A DNA stretch of 58,212 nt, taken from contig JANYAR010000134.1 in the NCBI GenBank assembly GCA_025361185.1, positions 1 to 58,212 on the forward strand. The letters are read 5' to 3'. This DNA is from Alphaproteobacteria bacterium. GTDB lineage: Bacteria > Pseudomonadota > Alphaproteobacteria > Micropepsales > Micropepsaceae. Positions 37,048-47,558 of this stretch are shown here, one piece after another; within the stretch, counting starts at the first letter, position 1; every line of letters starts with the position of its first letter. The position numbers and the translations under genes are program-made. Under the pieces are notes generated by a model, which saw only the letters and a program-made list of their open reading frames with translations, was not told where the DNA came from and did not search any database.

Positions 37048-37140
37048 GAGGACAATGTAGCCTGGACCACCAAAAATCCGAAAGCAGTTGCGGGACCGTC
37101 ACCACAAGCGTCTAATCCAACGGCTTGGGGAAAGAGCCGC

Positions 37141-38070
37141 ATGCGAAGAATTGGCGCCCTGATTGCCTTTCTGGCGCTGGCCGTGCTGGCGGGCCAGGCC
37201 TGGGCATCGTCGTCTGCCGAGCAGCCCTATCGCATCGACAGCCACGGCCGCCTGGTGACCGACGTCTATGTCGATGGCCATGGTCCCTTTACCTTTCTGA
37301 TCGATACCGCGTCCAGCCGGTCGCTGATCTTCGAGCATGTGCGCAAGCAACTGGGATTGGCCCAGTCCCAGCCGGAACGGTTGACCATCTATGGCATCAA
37401 TGACGTCGCCGAGGTGATGCCGGTCAAGCCAAGCGAACTGCGCGTCGCGGGCGAATCGGTCCGCGGCCTGACCCTGGGCGTCCTGCCCGATTCGGAAAAC
37501 TCAGGTCCCGATGGCGTCCTAGGCATCGATATTCTGACGCGTTATTTCGTGGTGCTGGACCGGGGCGCGATGCGCCTCAAACTTCTGCCGCCGGGCGAAG
37601 ACTCCACCCGGGCCTATGCCGGATGGTCTCGCGTGGATCTGACACCGCGGCCTCTGAAGAAATTCTCCATCCAGTTCTGGTATCTGAATAGCCGCTTCAA
37701 CGGCGAGCGCCTGACGGCCCTGTTCGACCTGGGCGCGGGCATGACGATGATGAACTGGGGCGCCGCGGAAAGACTGGGTGTCCATAAATACCGCTTCACG
37801 GCCAATGGCCCGCCGCCGGAGGAGCTGCAGGATGTGCTGGGCAAAAAAGCGCCGGCCGTGCGGATCGAAGGGATGGAAGTGAGGCTGATGGGCCGGTCCT
37901 GGAACAGACAAATGGTGATCGTCGCGGATGCGCCCGTGTTCGGCTATTTCGACCTGGAGGAACAGCCCGCCGCGATCATGGGAACCAGCGTGCTGGGCGA
38001 CAATTCCCTGGCGATCGATTTCGCCGGCCAGCACCTCTTTATTGGGCCGACGGAAAAAGAAAGCGATTGA
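37141..38070 (+). CDS. Secreted retropepsin-like aspartic protease with two catalytic-type motifs
   Basis: 309 residues starting MRRIGALIAFLALAVLAGQAW, a signal peptide. Two pepsin-like halves follow. The first has FLIDTASSRS and GVLGIDIL; the second has ALFDLGAGMTMMN and IMGTSVLGDN. The usual D-T/S-G is D-T-A and D-L-G here, so the catalytic aspartates are kept but the glycines vary. The family works in the periplasm or at the membrane; the target is unknown. It is the only plus-strand gene between ftsZ and lpxC and ends in a shared terminator. Confidence 0.85.
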   Translation: MRRIGALIAFLALAVLAGQAWASSSAEQPYRIDSHGRLVTDVYVDGHGPFTFLIDTASSRSLIFEHVRKQLGLAQSQPERLTIYGINDVAEVMPVKPSELRVAGESVRGLTLGVLPDSENSGPDGVLGIDILTRYFVVLDRGAMRLKLLPPGEDSTRAYAGWSRVDLTPRPLKKFSIQFWYLNSRFNGERLTALFDLGAGMTMMNWGAAERLGVHKYRFTANGPPPEELQDVLGKKAPAVRIEGMEVRLMGRSWNRQMVIVADAPVFGYFDLEEQPAAIMGTSVLGDNSLAIDFAGQHLFIGPTEKESD

Positions 38071-38095
38071 GGCCTGGCTGATGCCCTAAAGAAAA

Positions 38096-38126
38096 GGGCG
38101 GCGCGTTTTTTCGCGCCGCCCTTTTT
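38096..38126. terminator. Bidirectional terminator between the aspartic protease and ftsZ
   Basis: GGGCGGCGCG-TTTTTT-CGCGCCGCCC is a 10-bp GC-rich stem followed by TTTTT on the plus strand, and preceded by AAAA, which reads as T on the minus strand. It serves the protease gene and, from the other side, the dcw operon after ftsZ. Confidence 0.9.
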
Positions 38127-38198
38127 ATTTATCTGGATCCCCTTCCCTCGGTCCTCGCTAAACGCTCGGTTCTCGCCGGGGATTATCCGCTTCGCGGG

Positions 38199-39725
38199 TC
38201 AGTTTGACTGACGACGCAAAAACGCCGGTATCTCAAACTGCTCGTCCCGCTTGTGATCGGGGAACAGGTCGTCGGCATTGTTGCGCTCCCCCTGAACCTG
38301 CGGCATCGGATCCATGGGCTGCGCGGTGGCGCGCGGTGCAGTTGCGCGCGGCTCGGGCGCCGGTTCGGCCCGCAAGTCGGGCGCGGGTTTTTTGCGGCCG
38401 AAAAAGCCCCAGCCGCTTTTCTTCTGCGGCGTTCGGCTGGCCAGAGGCTGCTGCTCCAGGGGACGATAGTTTTCGGTGGCGGGATATCTGACCCCCACCG
38501 GCGCCAGATCGCTTGCAACTTCCGGAGCATCGGCGCCACCCAGAATATAGTCCTCTGCCGGGCTTTTATCGGCACCCATCTGGTTGGCCCCCATATGGTT
38601 AGCCAAGGCTTCCATGCTGGCATGCACCGGATTGGCCATGCGTTGCGGCGCGGCGGGAACCGGCGCCGGCTGGGCCACCCGGGCGGGCATCTTCAGGTTC
38701 AAATGCGGATGCAGCGGGCGCACCTTTTCGGGCAGCGGCATTTTGAACTGCTCGGCATCGATGCCGGTGGCGACCACCGACACGCGGATGCGCCCCTCCA
38801 TCTCGTCCAGAATGGTATTGCCGAAGATGATGTTGGCGTCCGGGTCCACTTCCGCGCGGATACGGTCGGCCGCCTGTTCGACTTCAAACAGCATCAGATC
38901 GGGGCCGCCGGTGATGTTGATGAGCACGCCCTTGGCGCCTTTCATCGTCACATCGTCGAGCAGCGGATTGGAGATCGCCATGTCGGCGGCCCGCATGGCG
39001 CGGTCCTCGCCTTCGGCTTCGCCGGTGCCCATCATCGCCTTGCCCATCTCGCTGATCACCGACTTGATGTCGGCGAAATCCAGGTTGATCAGGCCAGGCA
39101 TCACGATCAGGTCGGTGACCCCGCGCACGCCGGCATGCAGCACCTCGTCGGCCATGGCGAAAGCCTGGGCCATGGTGGTGCGGTCATTGGCGACCCGGAA
39201 CAGATTCTGATTGGGGATGATGATCAGGGTATGGACGAACTGTTGCAGCTCGGCGATGCCGCGCTCGGCGACCCGCATGCGGCGGTCGCCTTCCAGGCTG
39301 AAAGGCTTGGTCACCACGCCCACCGTCAGGATACCGGCCTCGCGCACGGCGCGCGCGATCACGGGTGCGGCGCCGGTGCCGGTGCCGCCGCCCATGCCGG
39401 CGGCAATGAACACCATATGGGAGCCGGAAATCTGTTCCATGATTTCGCCGAGGGATTCCTCGGCGCCGGCGCGGCCCACTTCCGGCTGGGCGCCCGCGCC
39501 CAAGCCTTCGGTGGTGGTGACGCCGAGCTGGATGCGGCGGCTGGCCTTGGACTGGGCCAGGGCCTGGGCATCGGTGTTGGCGACGATAAAGTCGACGCCT
39601 TCCAGACCGGCCTCGATCATGTTGTTGACGGCATTGCCGCCCGCCCCGCCCACGCCCAGTACCGTGATCCGGGGGCGCAGTTCCTTGGTCTCGGGGACTT
39701 TAAGGTTGATCGCCATGTTCGACAC
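38199..39725 (-). CDS. ftsZ: Cell division protein FtsZ
   Basis: 508 residues, the tubulin-like GTPase of the division ring. GTP signature [11 protein letters not shown] (about 107) and [13 protein letters not shown] near the start are intact, with T7-loop [10 protein letters not shown]. The long linker (about 330-490), rich in P, A and Q, is typical of Alphaproteobacteria. The C-terminal peptide [10 protein letters not shown] binds FtsA and other partners. A 75-nt gap separates it from ftsA, the widest within the cluster, so it may have its own promoter. Confidence 0.98.
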   Translation of the reverse strand: MSNMAINLKVPETKELRPRITVLGVGGAGGNAVNNMIEAGLEGVDFIVANTDAQALAQSKASRRIQLGVTTTEGLGAGAQPEVGRAGAEESLGEIMEQISGSHMVFIAAGMGGGTGTGAAPVIARAVREAGILTVGVVTKPFSLEGDRRMRVAERGIAELQQFVHTLIIIPNQNLFRVANDRTTMAQAFAMADEVLHAGVRGVTDLIVMPGLINLDFADIKSVISEMGKAMMGTGEAEGEDRAMRAADMAISNPLLDDVTMKGAKGVLINITGGPDLMLFEVEQAADRIRAEVDPDANIIFGNTILDEMEGRIRVSVVATGIDAEQFKMPLPEKVRPLHPHLNLKMPARVAQPAPVPAAPQRMANPVHASMEALANHMGANQMGADKSPAEDYILGGADAPEVASDLAPVGVRYPATENYRPLEQQPLASRTPQKKSGWGFFGRKKPAPDLRAEPAPEPRATAPRATAQPMDPMPQVQGERNNADDLFPDHKRDEQFEIPAFLRRQSN

Positions 39726-39800
39726 TCCTCATTGAATTGTTTGGATCACCTTTCGGCACGCCAGAATTCCCAACCGATTCGCTGCTTTATTGTTGAATCA

Positions 39801-41090
39801 CTAGAGCCACCTGCGGGTCAACCGGCCAAGCCATCCAAAGGGCCCGCTTTTGCCCCCTGCCTTGGCCGGACCCATGGCGATATCCGGATTCAAAAGTTCC
39901 GGCGGCATGGTCGCGCCCGCCATCAGCAGGCCGATCGCCGTGGCATAATCGGGACCCGCCGAAGCCGCGGCCAGGCCGGGAAAAACCTGCGGACGGCCTA
40001 TGCGGACCTGCTTGTTCAGAATGCGCGCCGCCAGCTCGCGCGTGCCGGCCAGCTGGCAGGCTCCGCCCGTCAACACCGCGCGGCGGCCAGCGGCCACATC
40101 GAAGCCCGACGCCCGCAGCCGGGTCTGGACCTCGCCGAAAATCTCTTCCAGCCGCGCCTGGATGATGCGGGTAAGCATGGAGCGCGGCAGGTGCAGCGCA
40201 GCGTCGTCGCCATCCTCGCCCATCTGCGCCACGGAAACGACATCGGCGCCGCCATCCATGTCCCCCATCGCCGCGCCGTAAAGCGTCTTGGTGCGCTCGG
40301 CGGCCCCCAGCGGGGCCGCCAGCATGCGGGCAATGTCATTGGTGACGGCGAAGCCGCCCATCGGCACCACATCGACATGGACCAGATGACCCTCCAGGAA
40401 TACGGCGATCGAGGTGGTGCCGCCTCCCATGTCGATCACCGTGGCCCCGACCTGTTTCTCATCCTCGGTGAGGGTAGCCAGCCCGCTGGCATAGGCGCCG
40501 AACAGTGAGCCCACCACATTGAGATGGCAGCGTTCCACCGCCAGCTTGAGATTTTGCAGCGGCGATGGCTTGACCGCCACGGCATGCATGGCCACCCCGA
40601 TGCGCTGGCAGAACATGCCGGACGGATTCTTCACCCCGCGCGCTTCGTCGACGACATAGGTGGTGGGCGCGGACTGGATGATCTCATGACCATCCAGCTT
40701 GGCGCGGGCCCGGCCGTCGGCCAGCAGCGCGCGCAGGTGATCGTCGGAAACCAGGGCGCCGTCCAGCGCCATTACGCTGCGGCTGGTGACACTGACGGGC
40801 TGGCCGCAATTGACGTTGATCAGCACATTCTGAATGCGGGCGTCGGCCATGTTCTCGGCCGCGGCAACGCAGTCGCGAATGGATTCCTCGGCCTGCTCCA
40901 GACTGGTGACGGCGCCCGCCCGAAGGCCGGAGGATTCGCGCAGCGCACTGCCCAGAATCTTCAGGGAGCCCCCTTCGGCCTGGCCGATGACGCAGACGAT
41001 TTTGGACGAACCCACGTCCAGCGCCGAGACAAGGCCGGTCCGGTAGGCGGGGATTTCGTTGTTCACACGCAAGCGAACCATCTGGTTCAT
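39801..41090 (-). CDS. ftsA: Cell division protein FtsA
   Basis: 429 residues, an actin-like ATPase that anchors FtsZ filaments to the membrane. Phosphate-1 motif ALDVGSSKIVCVI (about 24), the 1C domain (about 85-165), phosphate-2 TVIDMGGGTTSIAVF and the adenosine motif LTGGACQLAG are visible. The C-terminal amphipathic helix (FGWLGRLTRRWL) is the membrane anchor. Its start overlaps ftsQ's stop by 4 nt. Confidence 0.97.
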   Translation of the reverse strand: MNQMVRLRVNNEIPAYRTGLVSALDVGSSKIVCVIGQAEGGSLKILGSALRESSGLRAGAVTSLEQAEESIRDCVAAAENMADARIQNVLINVNCGQPVSVTSRSVMALDGALVSDDHLRALLADGRARAKLDGHEIIQSAPTTYVVDEARGVKNPSGMFCQRIGVAMHAVAVKPSPLQNLKLAVERCHLNVVGSLFGAYASGLATLTEDEKQVGATVIDMGGGTTSIAVFLEGHLVHVDVVPMGGFAVTNDIARMLAAPLGAAERTKTLYGAAMGDMDGGADVVSVAQMGEDGDDAALHLPRSMLTRIIQARLEEIFGEVQTRLRASGFDVAAGRRAVLTGGACQLAGTRELAARILNKQVRIGRPQVFPGLAAASAGPDYATAIGLLMAGATMPPELLNPDIAMGPAKAGGKSGPFGWLGRLTRRWL

Positions 41091-42052
41091 GTCTCTTTGC
41101 CTCGCTCAACTTCCTTCTTTTCGCCGTTTTTCAGAAGGAAAAAATAATGTGTCGGTGAGCGCAGATCGATTTGCGTTATGTCGCGCTCCAGAATGCTGCC
41201 GTCGATAATCAGATGTTCCAGCGCGTCCAGTTCCTTCGCCCAGCCGATTTCCGGCAACTGCACCACCACGCCGTCGTCCAGGATCAGGTTCCAGCGGCGC
41301 ATCGAAATGCGCGAATAGGCGGCAATGCGCGCGGCAATGGCGCGGTGGGCCGCCACCGCATCCACCAGGTCGGCCGCGGCCTGCGGCGCGCCGGCGCCAA
41401 CCAGCTTGGGCAGGTGGCGGAATTTTTCGATCTCATGGCTGGTGATGGGCCTGCCGTTGCGTTCCACCACATAGATGAGAGCTTCGCCCTTGGCGTCGCC
41501 AAGAGAATTGTAAGGCGGCTGCCACAAAGCGAAGGGACGCTTTTCTACTAGGGTGACGAAAATAGCATCGGGGTAGCGGCGATGCAGTTCGGCGCTGGCG
41601 ATCCAGTCCAGGCGGGAGAGGCGCTCGCGCGCGCTCCACAGATCGGCGCTGAAGATAGACTGGCCAGGCTTCATGCCCAGCACTTCCAGAACCTGGTTGT
41701 AAGGCGTGCGGCGATTGCCGGTGATATGGATCTCGGAAATGCCGAAGCCGGCATCGGCGGTGACGGTGTCGATGCCTCGGTCCACCGCATGGACGCTGCG
41801 CCCGATAACGCCGCTGGCAAACAATGCGCCCAGCAACACCAGAACGGTCAGCACGCCGCACATTGCCATCATGGGACGGGCGGCGAAACGCGACAGGCGC
41901 CCGGCAAGCCGCGCCAGCAAGCCAGGCCCCTTGCCGCGCCGCGCGCTGCCAGGCTGCACCGACGGCAGGTCGCGGCTGCCGCGGGCGGCGGGCCGGACAG
42001 ATTGCGTCCGCGGTTTGTTGCGGCTTTTGCGGTCCAGGCTCAGCGATCGCAT
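41087..42052 (-). CDS. ftsQ: Cell division protein FtsQ
   Basis: 321 residues. I start at ATG 42052 ([13 protein letters not shown]) because GGAGGA is placed before it; the start lies 13 nt inside ddl. A basic, arginine-rich cytoplasmic tail (1-65) precedes one membrane helix (MMAMCGVLTVLVLLGALFASGVI). The periplasmic POTRA domain (ISEIHITGNRRTPYNQVLEVLG) and FtsQ beta domain follow. It recruits FtsL and FtsB. The tail is longer than in E. coli. Confidence 0.95.
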   Translation of the reverse strand: MRSLSLDRKSRNKPRTQSVRPAARGSRDLPSVQPGSARRGKGPGLLARLAGRLSRFAARPMMAMCGVLTVLVLLGALFASGVIGRSVHAVDRGIDTVTADAGFGISEIHITGNRRTPYNQVLEVLGMKPGQSIFSADLWSARERLSRLDWIASAELHRRYPDAIFVTLVEKRPFALWQPPYNSLGDAKGEALIYVVERNGRPITSHEIEKFRHLPKLVGAGAPQAAADLVDAVAAHRAIAARIAAYSRISMRRWNLILDDGVVVQLPEIGWAKELDALEHLIIDGSILERDITQIDLRSPTHYFFLLKNGEKKEVERGKET

Positions 42053-42969
42053 GATGCATCCTCCACAATCCAGCGGCACAGTTTGGCGTAAGACATTCCG
42101 ACATGGGCGGCCTGTTCCGGCACCAGCGATGTGGGCGTCATGCCCGGCTGGGTATTGGTTTCCAGCAGAATCATCCGGTGTTTGCTGCCCGTATCGTCAT
42201 AGCGGAAATCGGTGCGGGTGACGCCGCGGCAGCCCAGTGCCTTGTGGGCGGCGACGGCCAGCGCCATGGCTTCGTCGGCGGCCTTTTGCGGGATTTGCGC
42301 CGGCAGGATGTGCTGGGAGCCGCCCGGCGCATATTTGGCTTCGTAGTCGTAGAATTCCAGCTCGGTGGTGATCTCGGTCACACCCAAGGCGCGATCACCC
42401 ATCACCGAAACCGTCAATTCGCGGCCCGGCACAAACTCCTCCACCATCATCTCGCTGGACAGGGTCCAGGTGTCGCTGCCCAGTTCGGCGGGCGGGCGAT
42501 TGTCGCCCTTGCGGATGATATAGATGCCGACCGAAGAGCCTTCGTTAACCGGCTTGATCACATAGGGCGGCTCCATCAGATGGCCTTGCGCCACCGCGCG
42601 GCGGTCGGCGACGATGGATTTGACCACCGGCAGGCCGGCGGCGCGATAGACGTCCTTGGTGCGTTCCTTGTGCATGGCGAGGGCCGAGGACAGCACGCCG
42701 GAATGGGTATAGGGAATACGCATCAATTCCAGCAAACCCTGCACCGTGCCGTCTTCGCCGAAACGGCCATGCAACGCGTTGAACACCGCGTCCGGTTTGG
42801 CTTCGAACAATTGCTGGCCGGGATTGTCGCCGGGATCCAAGGGGCTGGCGTCAAAACCTTCCTCGCGCAAAGCCTTGACCACGCCGCGCCCCGAAGACAG
42901 CGAAACTTCGCGTTCGGCGGAGCGGCCCCCCATCAGCACGGCGATCTTGCGGTAAGGGGCTTTTGTCAT
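42040..42969 (-). CDS. ddl: D-alanine-D-alanine ligase
   Basis: 309 residues from [18 protein letters not shown]-grasp enzyme making the D-Ala-D-Ala dipeptide for the pentapeptide. Visible: [14 protein letters not shown] (N-terminal), [19 protein letters not shown] (first ligase signature), [10 protein letters not shown] (lysine/serine loop) and the metal-binding end [20 protein letters not shown]. Start overlaps the murB stop by 4 nt (ATGA). Confidence 0.97.
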   Translation of the reverse strand: MTKAPYRKIAVLMGGRSAEREVSLSSGRGVVKALREEGFDASPLDPGDNPGQQLFEAKPDAVFNALHGRFGEDGTVQGLLELMRIPYTHSGVLSSALAMHKERTKDVYRAAGLPVVKSIVADRRAVAQGHLMEPPYVIKPVNEGSSVGIYIIRKGDNRPPAELGSDTWTLSSEMMVEEFVPGRELTVSVMGDRALGVTEITTELEFYDYEAKYAPGGSQHILPAQIPQKAADEAMALAVAAHKALGCRGVTRTDFRYDDTGSKHRMILLETNTQPGMTPTSLVPEQAAHVGMSYAKLCRWIVEDASCDR

Positions 42970-43889
42970 GAGGGCGCTCCGCGCCCGGGGGTGACGCCCA
43001 CCCGCTTGATTTCCCATTCCAGTGTCACGCCGGATTTTTCCTTGACCCGCCGGCGCACGTCTTCGCCCAGCGCCTCCAGGTCGGCGGCGGTTGCATCACC
43101 GGTATTGATCAGGAAATTGGTGTGCTTCTCGCTGACCTGCGCCGCGCCGATCGTCAAGCCGCGGCAGCCCGCCTCATCTATCAATTGCCAGGCCTTGTGG
43201 CCCGGCGGATTCTTGAAGGTCGAACCGCCGGTCTTGGACTTGATCGGCTGGCTGGCTTCGCGATTGGCCGAAAGTTCCTCCATGCGGGCGCGGATGGCGG
43301 CGGGCTCATCCTTGCGGCCCGCGAACACCGCCTCGACAAAGATCAGGTCATCGGACGCGCCCGGCGCTTTGCGATATTCGAACGCCATGTCGGCGCTGGA
43401 AAGCCTGATTTCATTGCCTTTTGTGTCGATCGCGGTGGCTTCGACGAAAATGTCCTTGATCTCGCTGCCATAGCAGCCGGCGTTCATCTTGAGCGCTCCG
43501 CCGACGGTGCCCGGCACGCCGCGCAAAAATTCCAGTCCCGCGATCCCGGCATCGGCGGCGGCGCGCGCCACTGCGCCATCCAGGGCGGCGGCGCCGGCGC
43601 GCACGCGCACGCCATCGGTTGCTATTTTTCCAAACGCGGAAGACAGCCGCACCACCACGCCGGGAATTCCGCCATCGCGCACCAGAAGATTGGAGCCGAC
43701 GCCGATCACGCAAACCCGCAAATCGCTTGGCTTCGCCGCCAGGAACGCGGCCAGATCCTCGGCGTCGGCGGGACGGAACAGAATTTCGGCCGGACCCCCG
43801 GCGCGAAACCACACCAGATCTTTCAGCGGTGCGCCCATCGTGATCGAACCACGCACGGGAGGAAGAGCATCACACGGGCGGGTCATCAT
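42966..43889 (-). CDS. murB: UDP-N-acetylenolpyruvoylglucosamine reductase
   Basis: 307 residues from ATG 43889, which shares a base with the murC stop (TGATG). FAD enzyme that makes UDP-MurNAc. Signatures: [16 protein letters not shown] (FAD domain), [35 protein letters not shown], the tyrosine-arginine YRKAP and the serine proton donor in GSTFKNPPG. The final catalytic glutamate is in VTLEWEIK. Confidence 0.97.
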   Translation of the reverse strand: MMTRPCDALPPVRGSITMGAPLKDLVWFRAGGPAEILFRPADAEDLAAFLAAKPSDLRVCVIGVGSNLLVRDGGIPGVVVRLSSAFGKIATDGVRVRAGAAALDGAVARAAADAGIAGLEFLRGVPGTVGGALKMNAGCYGSEIKDIFVEATAIDTKGNEIRLSSADMAFEYRKAPGASDDLIFVEAVFAGRKDEPAAIRARMEELSANREASQPIKSKTGGSTFKNPPGHKAWQLIDEAGCRGLTIGAAQVSEKHTNFLINTGDATAADLEALGEDVRRRVKEKSGVTLEWEIKRVGVTPGRGAPS

Positions 43890-45310
43890 CACGTCAGACC
43901 CTCCAGCTTCTTGGGCAAATTGTTCATCCACTGGGTGATGGAACCGGCCCCCGTGCCGATGATGGCAGCGCCCGGCTTGACATAGGGCGCAACGGCGGCG
44001 GCGAGATCGTCTTCACCGTCAATGGTGATGACATTGCGATGGCCATGGGCGCGCAGCGCCTCGGCATAGGTATCGCGGTTGAACCCTTCGATGGGCTGCT
44101 CGCCGGCCGGATAGACCGGCGCGATGATCGCCACATCGGCGTCGTTCAGGCAGGTGGCGAATTGTTCGAACGTGTCGCGCAGCCTGGTGTAACGATGCGG
44201 CTGGACCACCGCCACGATGGGACCGGCATAGGCCTGGCGCGCGGCCTTCACGGCAGCGGCGATCTTGAAGGGATTGTGGGCATAATCGTCGATAATAGCG
44301 GCGCCGCCCACTTCGCCCACCTTGGTAAAGCGGCGGCCCACGCCGCGGAATTCGGCCAGGCCTTTCTTGATCACGGCATCGGGCACGCCCAGCTGACGCG
44401 CCACTACAATGGCCGCCATGGCGTTCTGGACATTATGCTCCCCCGGCATGGGCAGGCTCATGCCTTCCAATCGCGTCTCGGTCCCCTTGCGGCGGTCGGT
44501 GAAGACACAATCGAAATGCGAGGCGCCTTGCGAAAAGCTGACATTCACCGCCCGGGCATCGGCCTGGGGCGAAAAGCCATAGGTGATCATGCGGCGGTCG
44601 GTGATGCGGCCCACCATCGCCTGCACTTCGGGATGGTCGATGCACAACACCGCAAAACCATAGAAAGGCACATTCTCGACAAAGCGCTGAAAGGCGTCGC
44701 GCATATTCTCGAAGGTGCCGTAATAATCCAGATGATCGGGATCTTCGTTGGTCACCACCGCCACAGTGGCGGGCAAGCGCAGGAAGGTGCCGTCACTTTC
44801 ATCGGCCTCCACCACCACCCATTCACCGGCGCCCAGCCGCGCATTGGTGCCATAGGCATTGATGATGCCGCCATTGACCACGGTGGGATCCATGCCGCCC
44901 GCATCCAGCAGCGAGGCCACCAAGGTCGTGGTGGTGGTCTTGCCGTTGGTGCCGGCGATGGCGATGCAGGAACGCAGCCGCATGATCTCGGCCAGCATCT
45001 CGGCGCGGCGCACCAGCGGCAAAGACAAAGCCCGGGCGGCGTCGAACTCGACATTGCCGGGCTTGACCGCGGAAGAATAGACCACCGCATGGACGTCTTT
45101 CAGATTGTCGGCATTGTGACCGACATGCACGGTGATGCCCATGGCGCGCAACCGTTTGACGTTGGCATTGTCGGCCACGTCGCTGCCCTGCACCTTGTAG
45201 CCCAGATTGTGCATGATCTCGGCGATGCCGCTCATGCCGATGCCGCCGATGCCGATGAAATGAATGGCGCCGATGCCGAGCGGAACGCGCGTGGTGACAG
45301 GTGTTGCCAT
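43889..45310 (-). CDS. murC: UDP-N-acetylmuramate-L-alanine ligase
   Basis: 473 residues. Adds L-alanine to UDP-MurNAc. The N-terminal domain has [15 protein letters not shown], the central domain the P-loop [16 protein letters not shown] and EADESDGTF, and the C-terminal domain [10 protein letters not shown] and VVQPHRYTR. One base overlaps between this start and the murG stop region, so coupling is likely. Confidence 0.98.
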   Translation of the reverse strand: MATPVTTRVPLGIGAIHFIGIGGIGMSGIAEIMHNLGYKVQGSDVADNANVKRLRAMGITVHVGHNADNLKDVHAVVYSSAVKPGNVEFDAARALSLPLVRRAEMLAEIMRLRSCIAIAGTNGKTTTTTLVASLLDAGGMDPTVVNGGIINAYGTNARLGAGEWVVVEADESDGTFLRLPATVAVVTNEDPDHLDYYGTFENMRDAFQRFVENVPFYGFAVLCIDHPEVQAMVGRITDRRMITYGFSPQADARAVNVSFSQGASHFDCVFTDRRKGTETRLEGMSLPMPGEHNVQNAMAAIVVARQLGVPDAVIKKGLAEFRGVGRRFTKVGEVGGAAIIDDYAHNPFKIAAAVKAARQAYAGPIVAVVQPHRYTRLRDTFEQFATCLNDADVAIIAPVYPAGEQPIEGFNRDTYAEALRAHGHRNVITIDGEDDLAAAVAPYVKPGAAIIGTGAGSITQWMNNLPKKLEGLT

Positions 45311-46404
45311 TACGCGGCCCTCTTGCGGGGTGCCGCCAAGGCATCGACGACATCAGCCAGCTTTTCGGCCGCCTGCGGCATGGCCAAGGCGTGGGCGCAC
45401 CCCGCGCGCCGGGCCAGCCCGGCGGGATCGGCGAATATCCGCGTCAGCATCTGGGCCAGGGCGTCGGGGGTCAGATCGGCCTGGGCCACGCGCCAGCCGG
45501 CATCGGCGCGCGCCAATATATCGGCATTGGGTGTCTGATTGTCGTCCAGCGCGCCGGGCAAGGGCACCAAAATGGCAGGACGGCCGATGGCCATCAGTTC
45601 GGCCACCGTGCCGGCGCCGGCGCGGGCGATCACCAGATGCGCCTGGGCCATTCGCTGGGGCAGATCGGAAAAGGAGGTCTGCAATTCGGCACGGATCTCG
45701 GCATTGCGATAAATATCGCGCACCGTTTCGATATCCTCGGGCCGGCACTGCTGCATCACCGACAGGCGCGCCTTTATGTCATGGGGCAAGCGTGTCAGCG
45801 CCGCCGGTACGATCTCGCTCATGGCGCGCGAGCCCTGGCTGCCGCCGAACACCAACAGCTGCAACGGCCCACCGGTTTGCGGCATCAGATAAGGCGCGGC
45901 CCACAAGGCCTCAACCTCGGGGCGCAACGGGTTTCCGGTCAGCACGATCTTGGATTTGTCATCCGGCGCGAAACGGGCGATGGGGAAAGCCGCAGCCACC
46001 ACCTTCACCCGGTTCATCACCAGGCGGTTGGCACGGCCGACCACCGCATTCTGTTCGATAATGGCGGTCGGCAGGCGTGCCAAGGTGGCGGCCAGCATCA
46101 CCGGCAGGCTGGGATAACCGCCAAAGCCGATCACCGCGGCAGGCCTCAGTTTGAGCAACTTGGCGAGTGCAACCGCGATCCCCGCCACGATCTTGAATGG
46201 CGCGGCGGCGCTATTGAACGGCGAAGACGGCACCGTCTGAATGGTGGCGCGGGGAAAGACCGTGGCGTAGTTGGCAAAACGTGTATCCGTCATCACCACA
46301 ATCTCGCGGCCGCGCCGGGCCAATACCGCCGCCAATGCCTGGGCGGGAAAAAGATGGCCGCCCGTGCCGCCCGCTGAAAGAACAACGATGTTGGACGTGC
46401 TCAT
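45310..46404 (-). CDS. murG: UDP-GlcNAc:undecaprenyl-PP-MurNAc-pentapeptide GlcNAc transferase
   Basis: 364 residues, GT-B glycosyltransferase at the inner membrane face that converts lipid I to lipid II. N-terminal [14 protein letters not shown], second G-loop VVGRANRLV region, [14 protein letters not shown] and the donor site [24 protein letters not shown] are intact. Overlaps ftsW by 4 nt. Confidence 0.98.
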   Translation of the reverse strand: MSTSNIVVLSAGGTGGHLFPAQALAAVLARRGREIVVMTDTRFANYATVFPRATIQTVPSSPFNSAAAPFKIVAGIAVALAKLLKLRPAAVIGFGGYPSLPVMLAATLARLPTAIIEQNAVVGRANRLVMNRVKVVAAAFPIARFAPDDKSKIVLTGNPLRPEVEALWAAPYLMPQTGGPLQLLVFGGSQGSRAMSEIVPAALTRLPHDIKARLSVMQQCRPEDIETVRDIYRNAEIRAELQTSFSDLPQRMAQAHLVIARAGAGTVAELMAIGRPAILVPLPGALDDNQTPNADILARADAGWRVAQADLTPDALAQMLTRIFADPAGLARRAGCAHALAMPQAAEKLADVVDALAAPRKRAA

Positions 46405-47558
46405 GCCGCGCTACCCACGAAGAAGCCGGGGTCGTCCCCGATCATCGCACGCTTGCCGATCTGGGGACGCTGCCTGGTCACCGCCAGGGCAAATCCCATG
46501 GTCAGCGCCACCGCAAATAGCGAGGAACCGCCATAAGAAATAAATGGCAAGGTCATGCCCTTGGCAGGCAGCAAGGACACCGCCACGCCCATATTGATGA
46601 AGGCCTGCACAGCAGTCACCACCGCAAGGCCGGCCCCGGCGAGCTGCGAGAAGGGTTCGCGCGCCCCGGCCGAACGCAGCAGCAGCCGCACCGTCAGAAT
46701 GCAGAATAAGAGCGCGATCAGACCGCAGAGCAGGAGGCCGAATTCCTCGCCCGCCACCGCGAAGATGAAATCGGAATGGGCATCGGGAATCCAATATTTG
46801 ATGGTCCCCGCACCCGGACCAACGCCGCTAAGACCCCCATGTGCGAAAGCCTTCAGCGCCAGCCCCGCCTGATAGCCGGTGTCGGATTCACTGAGGAATT
46901 GCTGCACGCGATGATGCACATGCGGAAAAATCTCGTAAGCCGCAAAGCCCAGCATGGCGGCGATCCCAAGGCCTGTGCCCACCCAGACGAACGACATGCC
47001 CCAAAAGAACAGCATCGCGCCCCACAGACAGAGCAGCAGACCCGTCTGGCCCACATCGGGCTGGCGGAGCAAAATCACCAATGCTGGCACCAGCAGCAGG
47101 AAGGTCACCACGGGTTTGGGAATCGCCAGCGGCTGGCGGTCGGCCAGCACAGCCGCGGCCAGGATGGCGAAACTGGGCTTGAGAAATTCCGACGGCTGCA
47201 AGGAAAAGGCGCCCAGATCCAGTTCGCGCCGCGCCCCCAACACATCGGCGCCGATGAACAGGACCAGGAAGGAGCCGATCAACGCGCCGGCGAAAGTCAC
47301 GGCGGCCACAATCCGGATCTGGCGCAGATTGAGCAACGATACGCCGCAGAGAATACCGATGGCGACAATGGCAAAGGCGGCCTGACGCGCCGTATAGCGG
47401 AAATCGCCAGCCGTCAGCGGTCCGCCGGTGATCGCGGGACTGGCGGCGAATGCCAGCATCAGCCCGATGCCCGCCAAGATCAGCATGCACAGCAAGGCGG
47501 CACGGTCCACCGTGAACCACCAATTGGCGAAGCCGCTCTTGTCCGCTCTGTTCATCAC
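46401..47558 (-). CDS. ftsW: SEDS glycosyltransferase FtsW
   Basis: 385 residues with about ten membrane helices. SEDS polymerase that builds septal glycan with FtsI. Conserved: LGARRELDLGAFSLQPSEFLK (the catalytic-region aspartate and PSE), RQPDVGQTGLL, GYQAGLALKAFAHGGLSGVGPG and LPAKGMTLPFISYGGSSL. It overlaps murD and murG by 4 nt each. Confidence 0.96.
   Translation of the reverse strand: MMNRADKSGFANWWFTVDRAALLCMLILAGIGLMLAFAASPAITGGPLTAGDFRYTARQAAFAIVAIGILCGVSLLNLRQIRIVAAVTFAGALIGSFLVLFIGADVLGARRELDLGAFSLQPSEFLKPSFAILAAAVLADRQPLAIPKPVVTFLLLVPALVILLRQPDVGQTGLLLCLWGAMLFFWGMSFVWVGTGLGIAAMLGFAAYEIFPHVHHRVQQFLSESDTGYQAGLALKAFAHGGLSGVGPGAGTIKYWIPDAHSDFIFAVAGEEFGLLLCGLIALLFCILTVRLLLRSAGAREPFSQLAGAGLAVVTAVQAFINMGVAVSLLPAKGMTLPFISYGGSSLFAVALTMGFALAVTRQRPQIGKRAMIGDDPGFFVGSAA

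Noticed and set aside
38253..40508. 751-codon plus-strand frame over ftsZ and ftsA
   Set aside because: Antisense to two certain essential genes; histidine- and glycine-rich composition without any domain.
44039..45538. 499-codon plus-strand frame over murC and murG
   Set aside because: Same type of antisense shadow; no ribosome-binding site or family signature.
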